Source of the DNA: Myxococcales bacterium
GTDB lineage: Bacteria; Myxococcota_A; Polyangia; Polyangiales; JADJMO01
Length of the DNA stretch: 64,000 nt
Direction: 5' to 3'
Assembly: GCA_016709545.1 (NCBI GenBank)
Contig: JADJMO010000008.1
Coordinates: 310,001-374,000, forward strand
The notes below the pieces were generated by a model that saw only the letters and a program-made list of their open reading frames with translations, had not been told where the DNA came from and did not search any database. Both the position numbers and the translations under genes were made by a program. How positions within the stretch are numbered: the stretch's first letter is position 1; each line of letters begins with the position of its first letter. This document shows, one piece after another, positions 1-7,567 of the stretch.

Positions 1-363
1 AGCGTCATACGCACCCCCTTCGCAAGCTGCATGCCCGTCTTGCTTCGGTGGGCTCTCGCCCCCCGATGGGCTCGCCGTCGCGCCGCGCCTCCGGGCGTGT
101 CTCGCCATGATCGCTCGCCCTACGGCGCGTCGCCGGCTCGCCCGGCCCCCCAGCGCGCCTGCGGCGCGGGAGCGAGGCGTGGCCCGGTCGTTGTGTTTGC
201 TCGTCGGCGCGCTGGCTCGCGACGCAGGGCGTCCTGTTGGGCGCGTGCGGCGGGGCAACAAGGGGTGTTGTCGGGGGCCACGCGGGCGTCGTGGGCACAC
301 GTGGCAGGGCGATCGCGCGTGGGCGCGCGGCGCACAGCTGCAGCGCGGCGTGCGGGGCGGGGC
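1..363. other. No gene recognised (region downstream of copA)
   Basis: This 363-bp stretch lies beyond the copA stop codon. Both strands are open over long distances only because the DNA is extremely GC-rich. The translations are Arg/Ala/Pro-rich, show no family motif and have no convincing ribosome binding site. I see no clear intrinsic terminator for copA here. It may be spacer or the edge of a gene lying outside the window. Confidence 0.5.
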
Positions 364-2637
364 TCAGCGGGCGGCGCGGCGGAGGCGGAGGGAGTTGGTG
401 ACGACCGACACCGACGAGAGCGCCATGGCCGCGCTCGCGAGGATCGGGCTCAGCTGCACGTGCAGGAGCGGATAGAGCGCGCCGGCGGCGACGGGGATGC
501 CGATGACGTTGTAGCCGAAGGCCCAGAACAGGTTCTGGCGGATGATCAGCGTCGTGGCGCGGTAGGCGTCGATGGCATCGAGGAGGCCGCGGAGGTCGCC
601 GCGCACGAGGGTCACATCCGCCGCGTGCATGGCGACGTCGGTGCCGCTGCCCATGGCCACCCCCACGTCGGCGCGCGCGAGGGCGGCGGCGTCGTTGAGC
701 CCGTCGCCGACCATGGCGACCGCGTGCTCGCCGTGCGCGGCGGCGATCGCCTCCGCCACCGCGACGACCTTGTCCTCCGGCCGCACCTCGGCGCGCACCT
801 CGGGGATGCCGAGCTCGGCCGCGATGCGCTCGGCCGTGGCGCGACGGTCGCCCGTCACCATCACCACGCGGATGCCCCGCGCCGCGAGCGCGACCATCGC
901 CTCCTTCGCGTGCGGCCGCACCGCGTCGCCGAGGCCGAGGACGAGCGCGGGCACGCCCTCGATCGCGACCACCACCGGCGTGAGCGACCGCGCGAGGATC
1001 TCCTCTTCGGCCACCCGGACCGCGGCGTCGTCCGGCGCGGCGAACGCGCGGGTCCCGACGCGGACCGCCCGTCCGTCGACCGTGCCCTCGATGCCCTCTC
1101 CGCGCACGGCGCGCGCGTCCGTGACCGCGAGCCCGGTCTTCGCGGCGGCGGCGATCGCGCGGCCGAGCGGGTGTTCGCTCCGCGTCTCGAGCGCCGCGGC
1201 CAGCGCGAGCGCGCGCTCCGGGTCGGCGTCGCCGATCGCCTTCGTGACCACGATCTCGGGGTGGCCGACGGTCAGCGTGCCGGTCTTGTCGAGCAGGATG
1301 GTGCCGATGCGGTGGGCCTGCTCGAGGGCGGCCCCCGAGGCGAACAGGAGCCCGCGGCTCGCGGCGGCGCCGGTGCCCACGAGGATCGCGGTCGGCGTGG
1401 CGAGGCCCATGGCGCACGGGCACGCGATGATCAGCACCGAGACGAAGGCGAGCAACGCGTGCGGGAGCGCGCCCCGTCCGGGCATCAGCGCGAGCCACCC
1501 CACGGCCGCGAGCACCGCGAGGACGATCACGACCGGCACGAACACCGCGCTCACCGCGTCGGCCACGCGCTGGATCGGCGCCTTGTCGCCCTGCGCCTCC
1601 TCCACCAGCCGGACCATCCGGGCGAGGGTGGTGTCGGCGCCGACGCGCGTGGCCTCGATCTCGAGCGCGCTGCCGCCGTTCACCGTGCCCGCCGCGACGC
1701 TCGAGCCGACGCTCTTCTTCGCGGGCTCGCTCTCGCCCGTGAGCATCGACTCGTCCACGGTTCCCTCGCCCACCACGACGCGACCGTCCACGGGGAACCG
1801 CTCCCCCGGTCGGACGAGCACGGTGTCGGCGGCCACCACGTCGTCGGCGTCGATCTCGAGGTACACGCCGCCCTCGCCCCGCACGCGCGCCGTCGGCGGC
1901 CGCAGGGCCGCGAGCGCGCGGATGGCGTCGGCCGTGCGCGTGCGCGCGCGCGCCTCGAGGAAGCTGCCGAGCAGGAGCAACGCGAGGATGCCGGAGACGG
2001 CCTCATAGTAGACGTCGGCCGCGAGCCCGGCGCGGTGCAGCGCGTGCGGCGCGACGGTCGCGGCGACCGACCACACGAGCGCGGCGCCCGTGCCGATCGC
2101 GACCAGCGTCGACATGTCTGCGCTCTTGCGGCGCACCGAGGCCCAGGCCCGCACGTAGTAGCGAGCCCCGGCCCACCCGACGACGGGCATCGTGAGCAGG
2201 AGCAGGAGCCACCGGACCCAGCCGAGCTCCATGGAGTGCCCCGCGTCGTGCCCGTGCATCAGCGGCATGGACACCGCCATCGAGACGCCGAAGAGCACCA
2301 TCGCGACGGTCATCTTCCGCGCCAGATCGCGCCGCTCGCGCGTGTGCTCGTCGTCGGCGCGCGCGCCGAACGCGCTCTCGTCCTTCGCCACCGGTGCGCC
2401 CGGGTCGTAGCCCGCGTCCTCGACCGCGGCGCCGAGCGCCTTCGACGTGGCCAGGCTCGGATCGATGCGCACGGTCGCCCGCTCGGTCGCCAGGTTCACT
2501 GCGACCCCGAGGACCCCGGGCTGCTTGCGGAGCGCCTTCTCGACGTGCGCCACGCACGAGGCGCAGGTCATCCCTCCCACGGGCAGGATCACGGTCTCGG
2601 CGCGCGGCGGCTCGGCCTTCGCCGTCGCCAGCTCCAC
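364..2637 (-). CDS. copA: Copper-translocating P1B-type ATPase CopA
   Basis: Inner-membrane Cu(+) export ATPase of 757 aa. One N-terminal heavy-metal-associated domain (about residues 15-80) carries CASC at 25-28. A short Met/His-rich stretch (MHGHDAGHSM, 127-136) lies between the first two membrane helices. TGES is at 300-303, the transmembrane CPC metal site at 406-408, the phosphorylated Asp in DKTGT at 450, followed by SEHPLG, GDGLND and a C-terminal helix with the MALSS motif. YN plus MxxSS residues in the last helices are the Cu(+) signature of subgroup IB-1. The GTG start lies one base after the stop of the copper-chaperone gene, so the two are probably translationally coupled. Full length and intact. 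Confidence 0.96.
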   Translation of the reverse strand: MELATAKAEPPRAETVILPVGGMTCASCVAHVEKALRKQPGVLGVAVNLATERATVRIDPSLATSKALGAAVEDAGYDPGAPVAKDESAFGARADDEHTRERRDLARKMTVAMVLFGVSMAVSMPLMHGHDAGHSMELGWVRWLLLLLTMPVVGWAGARYYVRAWASVRRKSADMSTLVAIGTGAALVWSVAATVAPHALHRAGLAADVYYEAVSGILALLLLGSFLEARARTRTADAIRALAALRPPTARVRGEGGVYLEIDADDVVAADTVLVRPGERFPVDGRVVVGEGTVDESMLTGESEPAKKSVGSSVAAGTVNGGSALEIEATRVGADTTLARMVRLVEEAQGDKAPIQRVADAVSAVFVPVVIVLAVLAAVGWLALMPGRGALPHALLAFVSVLIIACPCAMGLATPTAILVGTGAAASRGLLFASGAALEQAHRIGTILLDKTGTLTVGHPEIVVTKAIGDADPERALALAAALETRSEHPLGRAIAAAAKTGLAVTDARAVRGEGIEGTVDGRAVRVGTRAFAAPDDAAVRVAEEEILARSLTPVVVAIEGVPALVLGLGDAVRPHAKEAMVALAARGIRVVMVTGDRRATAERIAAELGIPEVRAEVRPEDKVVAVAEAIAAAHGEHAVAMVGDGLNDAAALARADVGVAMGSGTDVAMHAADVTLVRGDLRGLLDAIDAYRATTLIIRQNLFWAFGYNVIGIPVAAGALYPLLHVQLSPILASAAMALSSVSVVTNSLRLRRAAR

Positions 2638-2638
2638 C

Positions 2639-2851
2639 TCAAGCCTCGGGGATCGCGGGGTAGCCAGCCTCGGCGAGCGCCGCAGCGATCACCTCGCGGG
2701 TGACCTTCTCCGGGGTGTACTCGAGGCCGACGTGGCCGACGCTGACCTCGGCCGCGCCGACGCCCTCGATCTTGCCGAGCGCGCGCTGCACGTGGCGCAC
2801 GCAACCCTGACAGCTCATCCCGGAGACCTGGAACTTGGCTTGGGCAGACAT
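2639..2851 (-). CDS. copZ: CopZ-like copper chaperone (HMA domain)
   Basis: A 70-aa single heavy-metal-associated domain with the metal loop GMSCQGC near the N-terminus, the normal size for a cytosolic CopZ chaperone that hands Cu(+) to CopA. The ATG at 2851 is preferred over an upstream in-frame start because a strong GGAGG (2857-2861) lies 5 nt before it. It is the first gene of a two-gene leftward operon, one base from copA. It is divergent from the rightward metal locus, leaving a 180-bp shared intergenic region for both promoters. Confidence 0.93.
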   Translation of the reverse strand: MSAQAKFQVSGMSCQGCVRHVQRALGKIEGVGAAEVSVGHVGLEYTPEKVTREVIAAALAEAGYPAIPEA

Positions 2852-3031
2852 TGGGACCTCCACTCCTCCTAGACCCGCGCAGCCAGGGCGTGACACTGAT
2901 CTTCTTGCGGCGCTTCGCCCCTTCGCGACCTTCCGGGCTTCACGGGTCTTCTTCTCTTGGATGGGCCGAGGGCCGGTGGAGGTTCGCTGTCACGAATCTC
3001 GAGGCCCTGCCTAGAAGGACAGGAGGTTCTG

Positions 3032-3175
3032 ATGTCCCTGTTCAAGAAGCTTCTCGTCGCCGCCGCCCTGGTCGCCGTCCCCGCCACCGCCTGGGCCGCC
3101 GTCCACGCCAACGACAGCTGTGGATGCACCCTGGGCGGAAAGTGCTCCTGCGGCGCCCACTGCCACTGCAAGTGA
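3032..3175 (+). CDS. Small secreted Cys-rich protein, putative metal-binding
   Basis: A 47-aa protein with an N-terminal signal peptide (MSLFKKLL, hydrophobic core, cleavage near AWA). The mature peptide of about 25 residues holds six Cys and two His in the pattern CGC-x5-CSCGAHCHC. The ATG at 3032 follows AGGAGG at 3021-3026 with ideal spacing, which decides this start over an in-frame ATG 75 nt upstream. I do not recognise a named family. The dense Cys/His tail beside copZ-copA and other metal proteins suggests a periplasmic copper-binding or metallothionein-like peptide; that is inference. It is the first gene of the rightward run. Confidence 0.72.
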   Translation: MSLFKKLLVAAALVAVPATAWAAVHANDSCGCTLGGKCSCGAHCHCK

Positions 3176-3214
3176 ACGGCGGCGGTCGCCGTACTACAGA
3201 GTGCACTGCCCCCG

Positions 3215-3760
3215 ATGACGGATCTCGCCCACCTCGACCACGAGCTCGCGCGCCTCGCCGACGGCGATCGCAGCGTGTTCTCGTCGGTCTTCGGGCTGCT
3301 CTCCCCCATCGTCCAGCGCTTCTGTCGGCGGCGGCTCGGCGACGGCCCCGATGCCGCCGACGCCGCGCAGATCGCGCTCGAGAAGATCTTCGCCCGGGCG
3401 AGCGACTACGACCCTGCGCGTCCGGCGTTGCCCTGGGCGCTCGCCATCACCGCGTGGGAGTGCACCACGGTGCGCACGCAGCGTCGGCGCGCGCGGACCG
3501 AGCCGCTGCCCGAGACCGAGCTCGACGCGGAGCTCGAGGGCGCCGACCACGCGCTCGCCCAGCAAGCGGACCGCGCCGCCCTGCACGAGGCGCTCGCCCA
3601 GCTCTCGCCGAGCGACCGGGCCACCCTCGAGGAGGCGTTCTTCGACTCGCTCGGCGAAGACGCGAACAGGGGCCCGAAGGACGCGTCGTTCCGCAAGCGC
3701 AAGGAGCGAGCTCTCGGTCGACTACGAGCACTGTGGAGAGGAGCGTTCGGCAATGGCTGA
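3215..3760 (+). CDS. ECF-type RNA polymerase sigma factor
   Basis: A 181-aa sigma-70-family protein of extracytoplasmic-function size. Region 2 spans about residues 15-85 (FGLLSPIVQRFCRRRLG, then the DAADAAQIALEKIF stretch matching the -10-binding region). Region 4 is at about 115-175 (ALAQLSPSDRATL...RKRKERALGRLRALW). There is no C-terminal Cys-rich extension such as that of the copper-sensing CorE sigma factors of Myxococcus, so sensing is likely done by a partner. Its last 8 nt overlap the start of the Cys-rich membrane-protein gene, the usual arrangement of an ECF sigma and its anti-sigma. Its place in a copper locus suggests it controls these genes; that is inference. Confidence 0.85.
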   Translation: MTDLAHLDHELARLADGDRSVFSSVFGLLSPIVQRFCRRRLGDGPDAADAAQIALEKIFARASDYDPARPALPWALAITAWECTTVRTQRRRARTEPLPETELDAELEGADHALAQQADRAALHEALAQLSPSDRATLEEAFFDSLGEDANRGPKDASFRKRKERALGRLRALWRGAFGNG

Positions 3761-4301
3761 TCCGATCGAAGAGCGGGCGCGACGCGCCTACGAGAACGGA
3801 CGCCGCGTGCGCGCCGCCGAGCTGTCGGCGCCGTTCCTGGCGATCGGCGTGCTCGCCATGGTGACCGGCACCCGCGTCTCCACCGCCATCTTCGTGAGCC
3901 TCGCGCTCACGTTGCTCGCGTTCGCGTTCCTCGTGCGCGGACAGAGCCTCGGCCGCGCCGTGCTGCCCGGGCTGCTCCTCGGCCTCGTGCCGTTCGGCTG
4001 TGCCCACGCCGCGCAGCACGTCCCCGCGAGCCTCGGGCACCTCTGCACCGGCAGCCAGTGCGTCTCGTGGTGCATCCCCATGTGCGCCGCGGGCGGCTTG
4101 ATCGCCGGGGCGTGGATCGGTCGGCTCGCGCGCCGCGCGGCCTCGCCGTTCGTGTTCGCCGTCGGCGCGGGCTCGCTCGCCGTGCTCACCGGCTCGCTCG
4201 GGTGCGCCTGCGTCGGCCTGTCGGGCGTCGCTGGGGCGGCCCTCGGCCTCGGCTCCGGGCTCCTGCCCACCCTCGTCTTCCATCGCCGTGCCGTCGTCTG
4301 A
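3753..4301 (+). CDS. Cys-rich polytopic membrane protein, candidate anti-sigma factor/metal sensor
   Basis: A 182-aa protein beginning inside the sigma-factor gene (ATG 3753, 8-nt overlap). A charged N-terminal tail of about 28 residues precedes four to six hydrophobic helices. A loop between helices holds a dense Cys motif (LCTGSQC VSWC IPMC, i.e. C-x4-C-x3-C-x3-C), with GCAH before it and GCAC in a later helix. Topology, size and overlap with an ECF sigma gene resemble NrsF/DUF1109-type membrane anti-sigma factors, in which cysteines sense metals, but I cannot confirm the family. It could instead be a metal-transport or sequestration membrane protein. Confidence 0.62.
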   Translation: MADPIEERARRAYENGRRVRAAELSAPFLAIGVLAMVTGTRVSTAIFVSLALTLLAFAFLVRGQSLGRAVLPGLLLGLVPFGCAHAAQHVPASLGHLCTGSQCVSWCIPMCAAGGLIAGAWIGRLARRAASPFVFAVGAGSLAVLTGSLGCACVGLSGVAGAALGLGSGLLPTLVFHRRAVV

Positions 4302-4324
4302 TCAAGAAACACAGAGAGGTTCCG

Positions 4325-4639
4325 ATGTCTCGCTCGTCCCTCGTCTTCCTCGCGCTGTCGCTGTCCCTCGTCGTGCCCGCGGTCGGGTGCAGCTCCAGCC
4401 AGAAGGCGCCCGACTCCGCAGCCTCGGCAGCCTCCGCCACCTCGAGCAGCGCGAAGGGGGTCGTCCCGCCCGGCGAGGCCAAGGTCGGCGATCGGTCGTA
4501 CTGCCTCGTGAGCAAGGAGGAGTTCGTCGTCAACGCCGACTCGCCGAAGGCGGAGTACGAGGGCAAGACCTACTACTTCTGCTGCAGCGGGTGCGACAAG
4601 GCGTTCTCCAAGGACCCGAAGAAGTTCCTCACCAAGTGA
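4325..4639 (+). CDS. YHS-domain lipoprotein
   Basis: A 104-aa exported lipoprotein: signal peptide with lipobox VGC (Cys at about 22), a Ser/Ala linker, then a small YHS/TRASH-like metal-binding module with YCLV, a central YEGKTYYFCCSGC and a DPKKFL tail. YHS modules usually bind soft metals through their paired cysteines and occur beside copper ATPases. The ATG at 4325 follows GAGAGG. It stands 23 nt after the membrane-protein gene and 20 nt before the cupredoxin gene, so it is probably co-transcribed and acts as a periplasmic copper-binding protein. Confidence 0.82.
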   Translation: MSRSSLVFLALSLSLVVPAVGCSSSQKAPDSAASAASATSSSAKGVVPPGEAKVGDRSYCLVSKEEFVVNADSPKAEYEGKTYYFCCSGCDKAFSKDPKKFLTK

Positions 4640-4659
4640 CCGCGGCCGCCGGAGGCTCC

Positions 4660-5010
4660 ATGCGTGTGATCCCGAGCATCGTCGTCTCGATCGTCCTGTT
4701 GACCGGGTGCAAGAAGGCCCAGCCATCGGCGCCCTACGTGGCGACCGGCGGCGACGTGAACATCGTCGCCGACGACAATGGCTTCACCCCGAGCAAGGTC
4801 GAGATCCCGAAGGGCAAGGCCACGCGCCTCGTGTTCAAGCGGACGAGCGACGGCACGTGCGCGACCGACGTCGTCTTCCCCGAGCTGTCCGTGAAGAAAC
4901 CGCTCCCGTTGAACCAGCCCGTGGTGATCGAGGTCCCTGTGGGCGAGGCGCGGACCTACGCCTTCCATTGTGGAATGGGCATGTTCAAGAGCTCGGTGGT
5001 CGTTCAGTGA
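4660..5010 (+). CDS. Cupredoxin-like lipoprotein
   Basis: A 116-aa exported protein with a short signal peptide and lipobox LTGC. The rest is one cupredoxin-type beta-sandwich (VNIVADDNGFTPSKVEIPKG at the start). Ligand-like residues are a Cys in the DGTCATDV loop and, near the C-terminus, the FHCGMGMF motif (His, Cys, Met), as in EfeO/plastocyanin-like domains of copper loci. GGAGG (4651-4655) precedes the ATG. It is the last intact gene of the rightward metal run. It probably binds copper at the outer face of the inner membrane; the exact partner is unknown. Confidence 0.8.
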   Translation: MRVIPSIVVSIVLLTGCKKAQPSAPYVATGGDVNIVADDNGFTPSKVEIPKGKATRLVFKRTSDGTCATDVVFPELSVKKPLPLNQPVVIEVPVGEARTYAFHCGMGMFKSSVVVQ

Positions 5011-5036
5011 GAGCGTCACACACTGCGGCGGTCGGT

Positions 5037-5210
5037 GCGGTCCGCAGGGTGAGGAGACCGTCGCAGCCGTCACCTGCCCGCCTCGCGGGCGCGGACTGCG
5101 GCAAGATCGGCGATGGCTGCGGTGGCGCGCTCGACTGCGGCACCTGCACCAAGCCCGGCGAGAGCTGCGGCGGTGGTGGTACGCCGAACAAGTGCGGCGG
5201 CATCAAGTAA
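5037..5210 (+). pseudogene. Orphan C-terminal remnant of a Cys-rich surface protein
   Basis: From about 5094 this frame encodes DCGKIGDGCGGALDCGTC followed by GESCGGGGTPNKCGG and a stop. This is the last unit of the CG-x-x-x-DGCGG-x-x-x-CG-x-C repeat found many times in secreted myxobacterial proteins. No start codon with an SD sequence and no signal peptide lie upstream in frame. The sequence begins directly behind the cupredoxin stop in another frame, so it reads as a decapitated gene end left by a deletion or insertion. The intrinsic terminator at 5241-5276 may originally have belonged to it. Confidence 0.55.
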
Positions 5211-5240
5211 CGACGCCTCGAGCGACGGACACCCTGTCGA

Positions 5241-5276
5241 CTGCGGTCACTCTCCGGAGTGGCCGCGGTGTTTTTT
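5241..5276 (+). terminator. Rho-independent terminator of the copper locus
   Basis: A 12-bp stem (arms 5241-5252 and 5257-5268, with G-T wobbles) closed by the tetraloop TCCG is followed within 2 nt by six T (5271-5276). It is correctly oriented for rightward transcription and ends the run that starts with the small Cys-rich gene. Confidence 0.85.
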
Positions 5277-5459
5277 GGAGGCTTGAATGACCCTCCCGAC
5301 CGTCACGTCTGATCGTTGCGCGGGCGCAGTTTGAATATGCACGGTGGGTGGGGCAGGTTGTGCCTTCCTGTCGATGGGACCGTGAACGACCGGCTCCGGT
5401 CTCGCCCGACGCTTCGTCGCCAAGGTAGTGAATTCAGATACTTAGCAAAACGCCGTCGC

Positions 5460-5484
5460 TGGCATGAGGACTGCTGACAGCAGT
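5460..5484 (+). promoter_or_regulatory. Possible sigma54-like element and palindrome before the response regulator
   Basis: TGGCATGAGGACTGCT (5460-5475) has the GG and GC doublets at the sigma54 spacing, with two departures from TGGCAC-N5-TTGCT. Overlapping it, ACTGCT-GAC-AGCAGT (5470-5484) is a perfect 6-bp inverted repeat ending 4 nt before the ATG. A start site 12 nt after the GC doublet would give an almost leaderless message, which weakens the promoter reading. The palindrome may be an operator. Confidence 0.3.
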
Positions 5485-5488
5485 TTCC

Positions 5489-6034
5489 ATGAACCCCATC
5501 CAGACCGCGCTCGTGATCGACGCTGACGAGACCCTCGTGAACCACGTGCTCACTGGCCTGCGCAAGCGTGGGCTCGAGGCACGCTGGGCCAAGGGCCCGA
5601 CGGATGCCCAGCGTGTCCTCCGCGAGTCACCCGCCGACCTGATCCTGATCGATCTCTTCAACCCCTCGTCGTGGGGCCTCGTGGTCCTCGAGCAGGTCCG
5701 CAAGGCCGCTCCGGGTGCGGTGCTCGCGGTCGTCACCGCGCAGGCCGAGATCCCGCTCGTCGTCCAGTCGATGCGGCTCGGCGCCGATCTCTTCATGTCC
5801 AAGCCGGCCGATCTGGACCGGTTGCTCGCCGACGCTCTCGCGGTGCACGAGCAGCCCCGCCCCGACATCCAGGCGGCTTCGGTCGATCTGCCGACCCTCA
5901 ACCTCGACCAGCTGGAGCGGCTCTCCATCGCGCGAGCCCTCGAGAAGAGCGGGGGCATCGTCCGTCGCGCCGCGCGCATGCTCGGCATCGACCGCCGCAC
6001 CCTGCAGCGCAAGCTCCGCCAGCTCGATCGCTGA
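5489..6034 (+). CDS. Orphan response regulator, RegA/ActR-like (receiver + Fis HTH)
   Basis: A 181-aa two-domain regulator. The receiver (about 5-120) has acidic residues D11 and D13, phospho-acceptor D55 in LILIDLFNP, T83 and K105 in MSKPAD. A linker leads to a Fis-type helix-turn-helix (about 140-178, ARALEKSGGIVRRAARMLGI, then DRRTLQRKL). The absence of an AAA+ domain and the total size match RegA/PrrA/ActR regulators. No sensor kinase lies next to it. The DLFNP sequence around the phospho-site departs from the usual DLxMP. The gene lies 33 nt before the outer-membrane protein gene, which it may co-regulate. Confidence 0.88.
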   Translation: MNPIQTALVIDADETLVNHVLTGLRKRGLEARWAKGPTDAQRVLRESPADLILIDLFNPSSWGLVVLEQVRKAAPGAVLAVVTAQAEIPLVVQSMRLGADLFMSKPADLDRLLADALAVHEQPRPDIQAASVDLPTLNLDQLERLSIARALEKSGGIVRRAARMLGIDRRTLQRKLRQLDR

Positions 6035-6067
6035 ACTCGAAGAGTGGTAGGGTGCCGCGCAATCCCC

Positions 6068-7567
6068 GTGCGGCGCCCCTCGGATTCACGGTTCCTATGC
6101 GTCGGTCTCGTGACGCTCCTCTTTCCGCGGTTGGCCATGGCCAACCCTCTCTCCACCTTCGGCTGGGACGCCGACTCGGCCGCCGTCGCGGGCAGCAACC
6201 TCGCGGTCGGCCGTTCGCCGGGCGTCGTGCACGCGAACCCGGCGCTGCTCGACGAGATCCCCTCCACGTTCACGTTCGGCCTCGTCTCGTACACGCCCCG
6301 GCTCGACATCCAGCTGATGAAGCGGCCCGCAGGCGCGGACGTCCCGCTCTCGATCTACGGCTCGAGCCTCGGTAGCCAGAGCGTGCAGGATCGAGCGCTA
6401 CCGACCGCGGAGCTCCCGCACCGAAGGGCCGACACCCACGTCACGAACGGGGATTCTCGCCTGGTGCTCGGCCTCGTCACGAGCCCGTACAAGGCCGTCA
6501 AGGTCGGCGTGCTCCTCACGCTCCCCATGTCAGGCGGAGACGCGGCCAACGTGGCCACGCGGTACGACGACGAGCGCCAGGGCACGTTCGACAACAAGCT
6601 CGGGTTCACCCGGTTCGGCGGCTGGAATCGCATCGCTGGCGTGGCGTTCGGCGCCTCCTTCGCGCCCTGGGACTGGCTGTCGATCGGCATCGGCGCGCAG
6701 CTCTCCGCGCAGGCCCAGGCCAAGCTCCAGGTCTACGTGCCGGACGCCGCGGTGCAGGACTACGCGCAGTCCAACCTCGAGACCAACGTGGGCACCACGT
6801 GGCGCAGCGTGCTCGGCGTGCGCATGCGCCCGAAGAAGTGGCTCTCGGTGGGCCTCGTGTTCCGGGGCGAGTCCTACTTCCGCATCGACGCGGTGAGCGA
6901 GGTCGTGCTCTGGAACTACCACGCGGCCGACCCCGATCGCACGGTGCCGAAGCGCACCCAGCAGTCGTTCCCCGTGGTCACCGAATACCAGCCGCAGGAG
7001 CTCGGGCTCGGCGTCGCGGGCCTGTTCGACAAGGTCACGGTGCAGGCCTCCGCCACGCTGCAGCGCTGGTCGCGCTACCTCGACCACCACGCGCAGGCCC
7101 CCGAGGATGCGGCCCTCGTGGCGGGGCGGAACATCGACACTTCGGCCTACCAGTTCCACGACATCGTCTCGTTCGCCGGTGCGATCACGCTCCGTCCGGT
7201 GGCGGCGCTCTCCACCACGCTCGGCGCCGCGTTCCTGCCGAGCCCGGTGCCGGCGCAGGTCGGCCGCACGACCTACGTGGACAGCAACCTCTTCGCGTTC
7301 ACCTTCGGCCAGCGCGCCGACATCGTGGTGAGCAGCCGCAAGGTGTGGCTCTCGCTCGCACTGCAGCTCTGGCAGATGCAGCAGCGCACCACCTACAAGG
7401 ACCCTTCGCAGATGGTCGACGAGATGCCCGACGATCTCCGCACGCTGCGCACGGGCGAGAAGATGCCCGAGGCGCGCGGCCTCCAGACCAACAGCCCCGG
7501 CTACCCCGGCTTCGTCTCGCAAGGGACCGCGCTCACCACGACCTTCTCGATTGGAGTCGAGCTGTGA
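6068..7567 (+). CDS. FadL/OmpP1-like outer-membrane beta-barrel protein
   Basis: About 499 aa with a signal peptide ending in LAMA. The mature start NPLSTFGWDADSAAVAG and SPGVVHANPAL match the plug/NPA motif of FadL-type outer-membrane channels for hydrophobic substrates. The remainder is rich in amphipathic strands and ends in ...TFSIGVEL, a typical barrel-sealing terminus. GTG at 6068 is chosen because it puts the signal peptide directly at the N-terminus; an ATG at 6044 in frame is possible. The stop overlaps the start of the next gene (GTGA), so the two are coupled. Confidence 0.75.
   Translation: MRRPSDSRFLCVGLVTLLFPRLAMANPLSTFGWDADSAAVAGSNLAVGRSPGVVHANPALLDEIPSTFTFGLVSYTPRLDIQLMKRPAGADVPLSIYGSSLGSQSVQDRALPTAELPHRRADTHVTNGDSRLVLGLVTSPYKAVKVGVLLTLPMSGGDAANVATRYDDERQGTFDNKLGFTRFGGWNRIAGVAFGASFAPWDWLSIGIGAQLSAQAQAKLQVYVPDAAVQDYAQSNLETNVGTTWRSVLGVRMRPKKWLSVGLVFRGESYFRIDAVSEVVLWNYHAADPDRTVPKRTQQSFPVVTEYQPQELGLGVAGLFDKVTVQASATLQRWSRYLDHHAQAPEDAALVAGRNIDTSAYQFHDIVSFAGAITLRPVAALSTTLGAAFLPSPVPAQVGRTTYVDSNLFAFTFGQRADIVVSSRKVWLSLALQLWQMQQRTTYKDPSQMVDEMPDDLRTLRTGEKMPEARGLQTNSPGYPGFVSQGTALTTTFSIGVEL

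Noticed and set aside
31..2703. An 890-codon open frame on the + strand opposite copA
   Set aside because: Arg/Asp/His-rich shadow of a very GC-rich gene; copA on the other strand has every family motif.
2852..3031. A possible CueR/MerR-type box (ACCTTCC...GGGT) between the divergent copper operons
   Set aside because: The right half does not match the left, spacing is unconvincing, and no MerR-family gene is in the window.
5277..5459. Possible small gene between the terminator and the response regulator
   Set aside because: An open frame on the minus strand (5303-5545) overlaps the regulator start, has no SD sequence and no motif.
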